Shown one piece after another: positions 23,685 through 32,247 of a stretch of 64,000 bases of DNA. The position numbers and the translations under genes were made by a program. The DNA lies in NCBI GenBank assembly GCA_023898685.1, contig CP060234.1, positions 1,922,001 through 1,986,000 of the forward strand. The letters are read 5' to 3'. How positions within the stretch are numbered: position 1 is the first letter of the stretch; every line of letters begins with the position of its first letter. The notes beneath the pieces were generated by a model that worked only from the letters and a program-made list of their open reading frames with translations, was not told the origin of the DNA and ran no database searches. The DNA is from Phycisphaeraceae bacterium (GTDB taxonomy: Bacteria; Planctomycetota; Phycisphaerae; Phycisphaerales; UBA1924).

Positions 23685-24131
23685 CTACGCCGTCGCCGCG
23701 CTGGCACGACCGCCCACCCTGATCAGCGGGTGACGCGTGGTCCAGCGCTTCTCGGCCAGCACCAGCTGCTCGCCGACCCGCTCGAGCGTGTTGATCACGA
23801 GCGGGCCCTGGAGATTGCCGGTCAGCTGCTCCTCGACCTTGTTGACGATCACGAACACCTGCGCGTCGTCGAGTGACTTCAGCCCGAGCGCCGTCATCTG
23901 CTCGGCCCTGATCGGCACCGAGTAGTCCTGCACGAACAGCGTCGGATCGGTCACCACGAACGCCAGGTCCGGGTCGTCCAGCGACTGCAGCCAGAAGAAA
24001 CACGCGTCCTCTCCGGGCTGCAACAGACAGTACCGGCGGTGCTCCGGGAACCCGAGCACCCCGCTCGCGAAGGTGATCACGCGGTCCTCCGCGATGTCGA
24101 TCACCCCGAAGCGTGTGGTCCGCACCTCCAT
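23685..24131 (-). CDS. fliW: Flagellar assembly factor FliW
   Basis: 148 residues. Typical N-terminal block TTRFGVIDIAEDRVITFASGVLGFPEHRRYCLL, followed by WLQSLDDPDLAFVVTDP and the C-terminal ALGLKSLDDAQVFVIVNKVEEQLTGNLQGPLVINT. FliW binds CsrA and also flagellin; when flagellin is exported, FliW is free to neutralise CsrA so that more flagellin is made. The gene order fliW-csrA-fliC2 matches this partner-switch. Start at 24131 has GGAG upstream. A hairpin between flgL and fliW may partly insulate this unit. Confidence 0.95.
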   Translation of the reverse strand: MEVRTTRFGVIDIAEDRVITFASGVLGFPEHRRYCLLQPGEDACFFWLQSLDDPDLAFVVTDPTLFVQDYSVPIRAEQMTALGLKSLDDAQVFVIVNKVEEQLTGNLQGPLVINTLERVGEQLVLAEKRWTTRHPLIRVGGRASAATA

Positions 24132-24257
24132 TGTGCGCTCCGTTCCAATTCGGCCTCCATACACGCCGGACGGTTGGGCTGTCCTCAGCCCTCCCCCGAC
24201 CGGCCCGCCCCCGCACGCGGCCGAGACGCGTGGGGTCGACATCCTTTTCGAATCCGC

Positions 24258-24279
24258 CCCGCCGGCTCTCACCGGCGGG
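24258..24279 (-). terminator. Hairpin between flgL and fliW
   Basis: CCCGCCGG and CCGGCGGG form a perfect 8-bp stem with a 6-base loop, just after the flgL stop. No T run follows, so it may be an attenuator or processing site as easily as a terminator. Confidence 0.4.
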
Positions 24280-24285
24280 CCGCGT

Positions 24286-26334
24286 CTACAGGTAGTTCAG
24301 CAGCGTGAGCTGCCCCGAGATCGCCGCCGTCTGGAGCCCCGCCTGGAGCTGCACCTGGAGCAGGCTGAACTCCGAGGCCGCCTGGGCGAAGTCCACGTCC
24401 CGCAACCGGCCCCTCACCTGCTGATCCAACACCTCGCGATCCTCCTGCCTCGTCTGCTGCCTGCTGATCCGTTGCGAATAGCCCCCGACGAGCGCGCGTG
24501 TCTTGGTCACGTCGTCGATGGCGTCATCCAGCGCGTTCACCGCAAGTTCCATGCCATGATCGTCGTTGGTCTCCAGGGCCTCCTTCAGGTCGATCAGGTG
24601 CGTGAAGACGCTGTCCACCCGCACCTGCGCCTTGTCGGTGCCCACGAATCGGTGGTTGGTCGCGTCCCAGCTCCCGTCGGTCAGGCCAAGATCGATCGCC
24701 GCCGTGCTGTTGTTGCGCCTCGAGATGGTCAGAGGGCCGCCCGCCCCGGCCGAGATCGTCGCGCTCTGGGTCAGCACGATCCCGTTGTCCGTCGTCCCGA
24801 TCGACACGTTCAGGTCGCTGGTGGGCCGGCCCGCCGCGGTCAGGGCCGCGTCGATCTGCTGCTCCATCACCGTCACGACGCTGTCCATGGTCGTCATGTC
24901 TTCCGGGGAGAGGTCGATCTCGATGTCGAGCGGCACCCCCGCCGCGTTCTCGACCGTGATCACGAAGTCGACGTTGTAGTGTGAGTCCGGATTCCCGCTG
25001 ACCACGCCGACGCCCCGGCCGAAGTTCAGGTCATCGACCCGGGTGTCGCCGGAGAACGTCCGGATGCCCAGCATCCCGGCCGTGTTGTTGTTCCCCGAGA
25101 CCTCCGAGATCGACAGGGCCCGCGACGAGCCCCCCGCGACCTCGTTGACCACGTCGATCCCCGATCCGTCGGCGTTGATCCGGACCCGCACGCCCAGGCC
25201 CGCCGACTCGATCCGGCTCTTGACCTCCCCGATCGTCTCGGCTCCGGAGAGATCGATCTGGGCGCTCTGCCCGTTGTTCTCGATCAGGATCGACCCCAGG
25301 TCGGAGCCCAGCGCCCCGAGTTGGTCGACCCGCGTCGACGTCGTCACCTTGGGGCTGAGCTCGCCGCCCGCCGCCCGCGTCGGCCCGAAGATCGCCGACG
25401 CGTCGGTCACCAGCCCCAGGTCCTGGGCCACCACGCCCCCGGACACGTCGGCGAAGACCAGCTCGCCGAAGGGCGAATCGATCGCGATCGAGGTCCCCGA
25501 CACCGTCACCCCGCCGGGCCCCAGCACATCGACCCCGTTGTCGTCCTCGTACCGGAGGAGCGACGCCTCGATCGCGTCGAGCACGTCGCCCACCGTGTCG
25601 GCGTCGGTCAGATCGACCTGCTGCGTCGGCCCGCCGTCGAAGCTGTACTCGAGCGTCCCGGCCGTGATGCCGAGCTGCCGCCCGCCCCGCAGATCGTCGA
25701 GCCTCGTGTCGGCCGTGAGCTGCGGTTCGAGGTCGACCTTCCCCAACACGACGCCCGGGATGCCCCGCACCGCCTCGGGCGAGCGCACCGTGATCGGTAC
25801 CTGCCCGATGCCCGTCGTGTCGGGCAGGAGCCCGCTGCTGCCCGTCCCGATGCGGAACGAGCCCAGGAAATCGGTCACGGGCTGGCGGCCCGGCGTCGCG
25901 CCGCCGAACACGTAGCCCGCGACGCCCTGCTTGTTCGACAGGCTGTACATCGAGTCGATCAGCGTGTTGATCACGATCGCCTGCGACGCCCGCTCGTCGG
26001 CGCTCGCCCCCTCGCTGATCTGCGTCAGCGCGATGCTCTTGGCCTGCTGGAGCAGGTCGTTCACCTCGGCCAATCCCCCGTCGAGCGCGTTCACCTGCGA
26101 TTCGGCGAACTGGAGGTTCTTCTTCGTCTGCGCCGAGCGGTCCAGCCTGTCATCGAGCTCGGCGATCGCCGCCGCCTTGACGATGTCGTCGCTGGGCTTG
26201 AGCAGCGAGAGGCCGGTCGAGAGCTGGCGGGTGGTATGGAACATCGCCAGGTTCGTGCGCCCGATGTTGCCGATCCCCACGCGGCTCAGCAGCAGACTCG
26301 GCGCCCTCGCGATGTTCCCGGAGATGAATGCCAC
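24286..26334 (-). CDS. flgL: Flagellar hook-associated protein 3 (FlgL), enlarged
   Basis: 682 residues, about twice the length of E. coli FlgL (317). The N-terminal flagellin-like helix is RVGIGNIGRTNLAMFHTTRQLSTGLSLLKPSDDIVKAAAI, and the C-terminal one is RLRDVDFAQAASEFSLLQVQLQAGLQTAAISGQLTLLNYL. The extra length is a central exposed region with repeated hook IN-like beta segments (for example VDLTDADTVGDVLDAIEASL and IDLSGAETIGEVKSRIESAGL). FlgL joins the hook to the filament. The GTG start at 26334 lies 24 bases after flgK. A decorated or flexible junction is possible. Confidence 0.92.
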   Translation of the reverse strand: MAFISGNIARAPSLLLSRVGIGNIGRTNLAMFHTTRQLSTGLSLLKPSDDIVKAAAIAELDDRLDRSAQTKKNLQFAESQVNALDGGLAEVNDLLQQAKSIALTQISEGASADERASQAIVINTLIDSMYSLSNKQGVAGYVFGGATPGRQPVTDFLGSFRIGTGSSGLLPDTTGIGQVPITVRSPEAVRGIPGVVLGKVDLEPQLTADTRLDDLRGGRQLGITAGTLEYSFDGGPTQQVDLTDADTVGDVLDAIEASLLRYEDDNGVDVLGPGGVTVSGTSIAIDSPFGELVFADVSGGVVAQDLGLVTDASAIFGPTRAAGGELSPKVTTSTRVDQLGALGSDLGSILIENNGQSAQIDLSGAETIGEVKSRIESAGLGVRVRINADGSGIDVVNEVAGGSSRALSISEVSGNNNTAGMLGIRTFSGDTRVDDLNFGRGVGVVSGNPDSHYNVDFVITVENAAGVPLDIEIDLSPEDMTTMDSVVTVMEQQIDAALTAAGRPTSDLNVSIGTTDNGIVLTQSATISAGAGGPLTISRRNNSTAAIDLGLTDGSWDATNHRFVGTDKAQVRVDSVFTHLIDLKEALETNDDHGMELAVNALDDAIDDVTKTRALVGGYSQRISRQQTRQEDREVLDQQVRGRLRDVDFAQAASEFSLLQVQLQAGLQTAAISGQLTLLNYL

Positions 26335-26357
26335 CGTGTGTTCCTTCTCTCAGGCGA

Positions 26358-28091
26358 TCAGAGGATCGCGATCAGCGTCTGCAGCAATTGGTCCGCGGTC
26401 GAGATCACCTTGGCCGCGCCCTGGAACTGCCGCTGATAGTTCAGGAGGTTGATCGATTCCTCGTCCACGCTCACGCCGCTGACCGATGCCCGCTGCGATT
26501 CGAGGCTCTCACGCACGATGCTCCCCGCGTCCGCGTTCGTCCTGGCGATCGACGACTTGGACGCGACGAGCTGCACCGAGTCGGACCAGTGCTTGGCGAT
26601 CGAGATCCCGCCCAGGGCGTCGATCGCGTTGTCCCGCAGCGCCGAGATGCCCAGCGCGGTCCCGTTCTCGACCAACTCGCCGTTCTCGAACCGCCCGACC
26701 ATCAGCCCCGTCGGGTCGTCCATCAGGCTCTGCCGCACGGCGATGTCCGACGCGTTGGTCCCGGTGAACAGCGTGTTGATCCCGAGGGCCGCGAGCGCAC
26801 CGCTCGAGTCGTTGGAGAAGCTGAACTCGAACCCGGTATCGGCGGAGATCTCGATCTGCCCGGCCGCGTTGATCGAGGCGCCGATCCCCTGGATCGCGTC
26901 CAGCGCGTCGACGATGTCCTGGGCCGAAGTGTCGTCGCCTGTGCCGGTCGCCCCGTCGTCGGTGATCCCGTCGAGGTCGACGTCGATCCGCACCCGCTTG
27001 CTCGCCCCCGTCGCCGGGTTGCGCACGTCGACGAAGAACCCGCCGTTGTTCGGCTCGAACGGCAGGCCGGCGAGCGTCGTGTTCAGCACGCTGTTCAGGG
27101 GGCGGTCCTGGTCGTCGGTCGCGATCGACAGCTCGCCGATGGTCGATCTGAGCCCCGCGAGATTGGTCCCGGTGCTGTGCAGCTTGTTGACCTCGAAGAT
27201 GAGCCGGCTGGTCAGCGTGTCCAGCCGGTCGATCGTCGCGTCGATGTTGCCGTCCCGCGCTTCGAGCAGTCCGCCGATCGAGCCCGAGGACACCGGCAGC
27301 GGCGAGCCGTCGGTGCCCAGGGTCACGACCGTCGTCTGCGTCGAGCCGTCGCTCTCGCGGGCGACCTGCACACCCCGGCTCGTCGAGCCCTGAACGATGG
27401 GGATCGAGCCGACGAGCACGTCCACCGACCCGTTCGCCTGCTCGACCGCGCTGATATCCATCAGCGACGCCAGTTCTTCGAGCGCCGAGTCTCGCTTGTC
27501 GCGTAGCTCGTTGGCCGTCGCCCCGCCGGTCTCGGCCGCGGCGATCTGGTCGTTTAGCGTCGCCACCTGGCTGAACAGCGTGTCGGCCCGCTGCACCCGC
27601 GTATCGATCTGGCTCTCGATCTGCGTGCGGATGAGCGACATGTCGCTCCTCATGCCGCGGACGAACTGGGCGAGCTGGTCGGCCTGCTGCACGACGACCG
27701 ACTGCGAGCTGATCAGGTTGGTCGCCTCCGACCAGGTGCCGAAGAACGTGCCGAGCTCGGTCGACAGGTCGTTGTCGCTCAGCTCGCCCATCACCGACTC
27801 GAGCTGGCTCATGATGTCAGACAATGTCGACGCCGACGACTCGTCCGAGATCCCCGCCCGCAACCTGGCCTGGAGCGCCTCGTCGATCTGCCGCTCCACC
27901 GCGTCGATGCCCACGCCCCGCCCCAGGGAGTAGGAGCCCATCACCTGCCCGCGCGACGGCGAGAGGAACAGCGACTGGCGCGTGTACCCGGGCGTGGCCG
28001 CGTTGGCCATGTTGTTGCCCGCGACCTGGATCCCCACCTGGCTCGACACGAGCGCCGAACGCCCGATCTGCATCGCCGTGAACAGGCCCAT
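26358..28091 (-). CDS. flgK: Flagellar hook-associated protein 1 (FlgK)
   Basis: 577 residues, near the E. coli length of 547. N-terminal rod-family motif SSQVGIQVAGNNMANAATPGYTRQSL and C-terminal VSVDEESINLLNYQRQFQGAAKVISTADQLLQTLIAIL, both typical. It forms the first ring between hook and FlgL. The central region has several short repeats of TxLAGLPFEPNN-type loops but no other domain. ATG at 28091 is preferred over GTG at 28094. The gene follows the FlgN-like chaperone gene by 13 bases, and FlgN usually chaperones FlgK and FlgL. Confidence 0.95.
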   Translation of the reverse strand: MGLFTAMQIGRSALVSSQVGIQVAGNNMANAATPGYTRQSLFLSPSRGQVMGSYSLGRGVGIDAVERQIDEALQARLRAGISDESSASTLSDIMSQLESVMGELSDNDLSTELGTFFGTWSEATNLISSQSVVVQQADQLAQFVRGMRSDMSLIRTQIESQIDTRVQRADTLFSQVATLNDQIAAAETGGATANELRDKRDSALEELASLMDISAVEQANGSVDVLVGSIPIVQGSTSRGVQVARESDGSTQTTVVTLGTDGSPLPVSSGSIGGLLEARDGNIDATIDRLDTLTSRLIFEVNKLHSTGTNLAGLRSTIGELSIATDDQDRPLNSVLNTTLAGLPFEPNNGGFFVDVRNPATGASKRVRIDVDLDGITDDGATGTGDDTSAQDIVDALDAIQGIGASINAAGQIEISADTGFEFSFSNDSSGALAALGINTLFTGTNASDIAVRQSLMDDPTGLMVGRFENGELVENGTALGISALRDNAIDALGGISIAKHWSDSVQLVASKSSIARTNADAGSIVRESLESQRASVSGVSVDEESINLLNYQRQFQGAAKVISTADQLLQTLIAIL

Positions 28092-28104
28092 CACCGCCCC
28101 CCGA

Positions 28105-28629
28105 TCACAGGCTCACGTCCAGCCCGGACACGACCGACGCCTTGCTCTCGACGCGCCCGCCGGCGCCGTACGTCCCCGCGTGACTCAGCCGCTGCGAGAC
28201 CTGCCGCATCAGCCCGTTGATGTGCGACGCCATCGACTCGCTCGCCTCGCGCACCGACGCCTGGAGCGTCCGCGCCCGGCTCGCTAGCGCCCGCAGGTAC
28301 GCCGCCGATTCGGCCAGCCTGGGCCCCTCGGGCGAGGGCAGCGCCTTGGCCAGGGTCGTCATGGTGAGGGCCGCGACGCCCGGCTTGTGCCCGAGCGCCG
28401 CGCGGCAGTCGCGGTCGAGCGATTCGATCCTGGTCAGCACGTCGCGCTCGGTTCCGACGACCTCGCCCAGCGCCCGCGCGTCGGCCGCCGAGATCGCGGC
28501 CCGGTGCCGTTCGAGCAGCTTGATCAGCTCCTCGTGGGCCGAGATCAGCGCGAGAACCAGCGGCTCGAGCCGCCCCGCCATCTCGGGCGGGAGTTCCGCA
28601 TCCTTCTGCATCCGTTCGGCTGCCCGCAT
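28105..28629 (-). CDS. flgN: FlgN-like flagellar export chaperone
   Basis: 174 residues, all-helical. The segment LEPLVLALISAHEELIKLLERHRAAISAADARALGEVVGTERDVLTRIESLD matches FlgN, the cytosolic chaperone that holds FlgK and FlgL for export. The sequence is divergent and the call rests partly on its position right before flgK and flgL. ATG at 28629 was chosen because AGGAGG lies eight bases upstream; an in-frame ATG at 28659 has no such site. The C-terminal third (HAGTYGAGGRVESKASVVSG) is probably disordered. Confidence 0.7.
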   Translation of the reverse strand: MRAAERMQKDAELPPEMAGRLEPLVLALISAHEELIKLLERHRAAISAADARALGEVVGTERDVLTRIESLDRDCRAALGHKPGVAALTMTTLAKALPSPEGPRLAESAAYLRALASRARTLQASVREASESMASHINGLMRQVSQRLSHAGTYGAGGRVESKASVVSGLDVSL

Positions 28630-28691
28630 GTCGTCGACCTCCTGTCGAGCGGCGCCCATCGATCCTTCGTGAGGGATCCGCGTCCCTCGTC

Positions 28692-29168
28692 TCACCCGCC
28701 ACCGACGGGCGAGGCGTTCCCTCTCTCTTCACGAGCCACGGGCGCGAGCCCGTGGAGCGAACCACCACCGGAACCCGGTTGCCTGCTCTTCTCGCCTGTC
28801 GCCTTCGCCCGTGTCATGTCTTCCACCAGCCGGTCCACCAGCGGCCAGTGCGTCGAACGCACCAGGCCGATCGCCCGCTGCGCATCGATCAGCGCCCCGA
28901 ACTGCTTCTCGGCCTCGCCCGGACCGAAGGGGGGCGGAAGATCATCCGACTCGCGCTCGACCGCCAGGGTCGGCTGGACCAGCACGCTCGCCACCAGTTC
29001 CTGCGCCGCCTCACGCGCCCGGTCCGCATCGCACTCGGCTTCGCCATGAGCGCCCCGTTCCGCGATGCCCAGGATCGAGGCGAAGTCGGACTGTGATTGC
29101 GCCATCCGCCCCGTGAGGCTGGGGGCCGCGAGCAGCGGCGTCTGGTCTTGGATCGCGCCGATCGCCAT
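28692..29168 (-). CDS. flgJ: FlgJ-like rod-binding protein, rod domain only
   Basis: 158 residues. The region REAAQELVASVLVQPTLAVERESDDLPPPFGPGEAEKQFGALIDAQRAIGLVRSTHW resembles the FlgJ N-terminal rod-binding domain, with the usual AA..F...L..P.G.G.AE..F..LLDQQ order. There is no muramidase domain, as in other phyla where FlgJ is split. The last 20 or so residues (SLHGLAPVAREERGNASP) are encoded by a palindromic repeat at 28736-28755, so the C-terminus has been changed by it. The gene begins 2 bases after the flgI stop in transcription order. Confidence 0.75.
   Translation of the reverse strand: MAIGAIQDQTPLLAAPSLTGRMAQSQSDFASILGIAERGAHGEAECDADRAREAAQELVASVLVQPTLAVERESDDLPPPFGPGEAEKQFGALIDAQRAIGLVRSTHWPLVDRLVEDMTRAKATGEKSRQPGSGGGSLHGLAPVAREERGNASPVGGG
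28736..28755. repeat. CCACGGG palindrome inside the 3' end of flgJ
   Basis: A 20-base palindrome, CCACGGGC followed by GCGA and GCCCGTGG. The same palindrome with an alternative centre lies at 30458-30477. Here it is translated as part of the flgJ C-terminus. Confidence 0.75.
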
Positions 29169-29170
29169 GG

Positions 29171-30268
29171 TCACCCCTCCGACCCGTCGATGATGAGTCT
29201 CGCGTGCAGCGAGCCCGAGCGGTGCAGGTCGCGCAGGATCTCGATCTGCTTGACCGGATCGACGTCGAGCTGCTTGAACGCCGCGAGCAGGTCGTCCAGT
29301 CTCGCCATGTCGTTCTGGTTCGCGGCTGTCTGGAGCGGCGCCCACCGGTCGCTCTCGACCAGGGGCTGCTCGGGCGTCGGCACGGGCGCGGGCAGTGTGG
29401 TCGTCAGCACGAGGTCGTCGTGCGTGATCACCGCGGGGCTGATCGACACGTTGCCGGTCACCACGATCGACCCGGTCTTCGTGTTCGCGATCACCATCGC
29501 CGGCAGCCCGAACTGCTTGGGGTCGATCAGCGTCTGCATCACGTCAGAGATGAACGCGGGATAGGTCTCCAACTCCTCGGGCGGGACCGTCAGGCGGATC
29601 GTCCGGTCATCGATCACCCGCGCGATCCGCTCCACGTTCGGGTTGGTGTCGAGGTGGTAGGTGTCGTTGATCTGGCTCGCGAGGTAGTGAGCCGATGTCC
29701 AGCCCGCGTACCAGTTGTCGAGGATCAGATCGAACATCCCCTCGATAGGGGGCGTCGTCTGGATCGCCCGCACCATGCGCGCGCCGCGGGCCACAACGCC
29801 CGTCGTCGGGTTCTTCTCGTCCTCGATCGTCACCATCCCCTGGGCGAACGCGTAGACGGCCCCCCCGGGACGGGGCTCGGTCAGCGGCGCGATGTAGAGT
29901 TCGCCGCCCTTGAGGCTCGACGCGCTGTTCAGCACGCTGATCCGGGCGTCGAACGTGTCGTCGGCCCGGGCGCCCTCGCGCGGGATCACGCACGTGACCA
30001 TCACCAGCGCCGCCGACTTCGCGTTCGCCAGCTCCTCCAGGCTCGCCACGGGCATCTCGTTGCGGCGGAGCAGTTCTGCGAGGGGGCGGATGGTCGCCAT
30101 CTCGCTCCCGCCGTCGCCGGTGCCGTTGAGGCCCAGCACGAGGCCGACCCCCTGGATCACCGACTCGCCCTGCCCCCGGATGCGCACGAAGTCCCGAACG
30201 GTCGAGGCCCCGGCGAGGCCCGGAACGAGCATCGCAACGCACGCGAAGATGGCCCGAACGGAGTTCAT
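29171..30268 (-). CDS. flgI: Flagellar P-ring protein FlgI
   Basis: 365 residues, close to the usual 365-370. Signal peptide MNSVRAIFACVAMLVPGLAGAS, then the conserved VRIRGQGESVIQGVGLVLGLNGTGD and the C-terminal VSISPAVITHDDLVLTT. It forms the periplasmic ring around the rod in the peptidoglycan layer, which indicates a cell envelope with peptidoglycan and an outer membrane. The C-terminal end has an extra tail (LVESDRWAPLQTAANQNDMARLDDLLAAFKQLDVDPVKQIEILRDLHRSGSLHARLIIDG), a small helical domain. It follows flgH after a 240-base gap filled with repeats. Confidence 0.95.
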   Translation of the reverse strand: MNSVRAIFACVAMLVPGLAGASTVRDFVRIRGQGESVIQGVGLVLGLNGTGDGGSEMATIRPLAELLRRNEMPVASLEELANAKSAALVMVTCVIPREGARADDTFDARISVLNSASSLKGGELYIAPLTEPRPGGAVYAFAQGMVTIEDEKNPTTGVVARGARMVRAIQTTPPIEGMFDLILDNWYAGWTSAHYLASQINDTYHLDTNPNVERIARVIDDRTIRLTVPPEELETYPAFISDVMQTLIDPKQFGLPAMVIANTKTGSIVVTGNVSISPAVITHDDLVLTTTLPAPVPTPEQPLVESDRWAPLQTAANQNDMARLDDLLAAFKQLDVDPVKQIEILRDLHRSGSLHARLIIDGSEG

Positions 30269-30333
30269 CGCAGAGACTTACGCGAACCGCGTGCCAGTTG
30301 CGTCGTGTCCGGTGGGGTGGGGTTGCTTGAAAA

Positions 30334-30420
30334 GGAGCCCCGGGCGCCAGCGACGGGCCAGAGTCCGAGGGCGTTCGCGAGCATTTGCACGCCCGGGCGA
30401 TCGCTTGGGCTCCGGGTTCC
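30334..30420. repeat. Imperfect palindromic REP-like element between flgH and flgI
   Basis: GGAGCCCCGGGCGCCAGCG (30334-30352) is partly complementary to CGATCGCTTGGGCTCC (30398-30413). It resembles the family A arms (GAGCC....GCGCCAGCG). It splits the flgH-flgI operon and could cause partial transcription stop or mRNA processing. Confidence 0.6.
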
Positions 30421-30457
30421 TTCAGAACTCGCACGAAGTGCTCCGGGCGCACAAAGA

Positions 30458-30477
30458 CCACGGGCTCGCGCCCGTGG
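30458..30477. repeat. CCACGGG palindrome between flgH and flgI
   Basis: CCACGGGCTCGCGCCCGTGG, a 20-base palindrome, the second copy of the element found in flgJ at 28736-28755. It lies 30 bases after the flgH stop. Confidence 0.75.
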
Positions 30478-30507
30478 CTCGTTGGCGATCCTGCAAGGTC
30501 GATCAAA

Positions 30508-31176
30508 TCAGAAGTTGAACAGCGTGTCCAGCACCCGCGTGAACAGCCCCTTCTCCGCGCTCTCGCGGAGCTGGCCTTCGTGCTGGACATCCAGCCGGAG
30601 ATTGGCGAGCTGGCTCGAGAGGACCGTGTTCGAGTCGGTGATGTCCTCCTGGCGTGCCAGGCCCGAGAGCACGAACACCTTCGACTCCCCGTCGGTCACG
30701 ATCGACTTCTTCGCCTCGAGCACCAGCGTCCCGTTGGGCTTGACGTCGATCACCTCGGCCGCAATCTGGGCGCTGAGCTGGTCCGACCGGTCGTACTTGC
30801 CATCCCCCTTGAACTCGTGCTTGGCCTGCAGGCTCAGCAGATCGAGGGCGCTCAGGTTGGACCCCTGGAGCCGGAGCTCGAGCAGCTGCATGGGATCGAG
30901 GATCCCGTTGAGCTTGTCCTGGTACTTCGATTCCTTGGTCGTGTCCAGCGACTGATCGCTGCTCGACTTGGAGTTCTCGTTGACGATCACGGTGATCAGG
31001 TCGTGGACACGGTACACCCTGGGTTCGGGGGGTTCGACGAGATACATGCTTGTTGCCCTTAGGTCCGTCCTGGCTCCGAGGGGCGCGGCGTCATCGACCA
31101 TCCGCTGGAACAGGCTCTGCGCGCACGCCGCCTGCCCCGCCACCATTGCCGCCACCAATGCCATGCGCTGCATCAT
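30508..31176 (-). CDS. flgH: Flagellar L-ring protein FlgH
   Basis: 222 residues. N-terminal signal peptide MMQRMALVAAMVAGQAACAQ; whether the Cys in QAACAQ is lipidated is unclear, as the lipobox is poor. The core includes YRVHDLITVIVNENSKSSSDQSLDTTKESKYQDKLNGILD and the C-terminal NGTLVLEAKKSIVTDGESKVFVLSGLARQEDI, typical of FlgH. It forms the outer-membrane ring around the rod, which confirms an outer membrane. The start ATG at 31176 overlaps the flgA stop codon (TGATG). The stop at 30508 is followed by the repeat region. Confidence 0.93.
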   Translation of the reverse strand: MMQRMALVAAMVAGQAACAQSLFQRMVDDAAPLGARTDLRATSMYLVEPPEPRVYRVHDLITVIVNENSKSSSDQSLDTTKESKYQDKLNGILDPMQLLELRLQGSNLSALDLLSLQAKHEFKGDGKYDRSDQLSAQIAAEVIDVKPNGTLVLEAKKSIVTDGESKVFVLSGLARQEDITDSNTVLSSQLANLRLDVQHEGQLRESAEKGLFTRVLDTLFNF

Positions 31177-32228
31177 CACCCCACCTCATTCCGGGTGTCG
31201 CCCCGGGCCTCTGCGGCCGATGGAACCACCAGCACCGCCTTGCCACGTCCGTTCATCCGGGCCATCACCCGCTCACCGTTCGACGTCAGCTCGAACCGGA
31301 TCACATCCCCGTCGCGACCCGCCTCCAGCGCCCGAGCCGTCGACTGGAGCATCACGGCCCCCGCGATGCACCGCAGCATGACGACCTCGCCCCGCTCGAC
31401 CACGAACGGGGGGGCGATATCGGATTCCTCGATCGCCGAGCCCGGCTCAACCATCCGTGTCGTGACCTGATCGTCGACGCTCGCCGCGGGCAACTCGCCC
31501 GGATCGAGCCAGAGCACGCGGGTCGAGTAGTCGTCCGGCACGAGCCTCGTGCCGCGGGCGAGGGGCCGCGAGGCGACGTGCGCCCGCCGGCGGACGCGGA
31601 TCTCGGCCCGCACCGTTTCCTCGCGCACGATCCGGTCTCCGTCGTACACCGTGATCGAGAGCGGGATCCTCGCCGACTGACCGATCGGCTGCACATGGAT
31701 CAGCCGCCCGTTCACCGGCTCGTTGAGGAAGTCGTCGTACCGATCGGGCCAGCGGACGCGGAGATCCTCCGCCTCGACCCTCAGGATCTTCAGGAGCACA
31801 TCCTGCGCCAACGCGCGGATCGTGCCCGGGATCACCGCCTGCTCGGGGCGCTCGGCCGGGGCGGCCGATGTCGGCGGCGCCGGAGACTCGGCTTCGATCG
31901 CGGTCCTTGCCGGCTCGACCAGCCGCGTCGCCGTGCCGCGGAGCGTGACGAACGCCCAGTTCACGCCGGGCTGCCCCTCCAGCCGCTCGCGGACAAGCGC
32001 GACGTCGACCCGCCGGGCGTGCGCGCCCGCGATCGGCAGCAACGCCGCATCGTCGGCGATGATGACATCCGCCAGGGCCTCGGCCTTGGGTCCCTCGAGG
32101 TCGGCGATCCGGGAAAGCGTGACCGGGCCTTCGCCCGCCTCGACCGACCGGCGCAGCACGATCGAATCGCCCGAAGCGGTCGGGCCGATTGTCAGCAGAG
32201 CGAGCAGAATGGGGCCGGTGCGTCTCAA
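31176..32228 (-). CDS. flgA: Flagella basal body P-ring formation protein FlgA, long form
   Basis: 350 residues, longer than E. coli FlgA (219). A signal peptide (MRRTGPILLALLTIGPTASG) precedes an N-terminal extension containing about 130 residues before the SAF-like domain (RPLARGTRLVPDDYSTRVLWLDPGELP and the C-terminal VVERGEVVMLRCIAGAVMLQSTARALEAGRDGDVIRF). FlgA is the periplasmic chaperone for P-ring subunit FlgI. Start is TTG at 32228, with no strong ribosome binding site. It overlaps flgH, and flgG lies just upstream. Confidence 0.88.
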   Translation of the reverse strand: MRRTGPILLALLTIGPTASGDSIVLRRSVEAGEGPVTLSRIADLEGPKAEALADVIIADDAALLPIAGAHARRVDVALVRERLEGQPGVNWAFVTLRGTATRLVEPARTAIEAESPAPPTSAAPAERPEQAVIPGTIRALAQDVLLKILRVEAEDLRVRWPDRYDDFLNEPVNGRLIHVQPIGQSARIPLSITVYDGDRIVREETVRAEIRVRRRAHVASRPLARGTRLVPDDYSTRVLWLDPGELPAASVDDQVTTRMVEPGSAIEESDIAPPFVVERGEVVMLRCIAGAVMLQSTARALEAGRDGDVIRFELTSNGERVMARMNGRGKAVLVVPSAAEARGDTRNEVG

Positions 32229-32247
32229 GTCACGTCTCGATCTTGGG

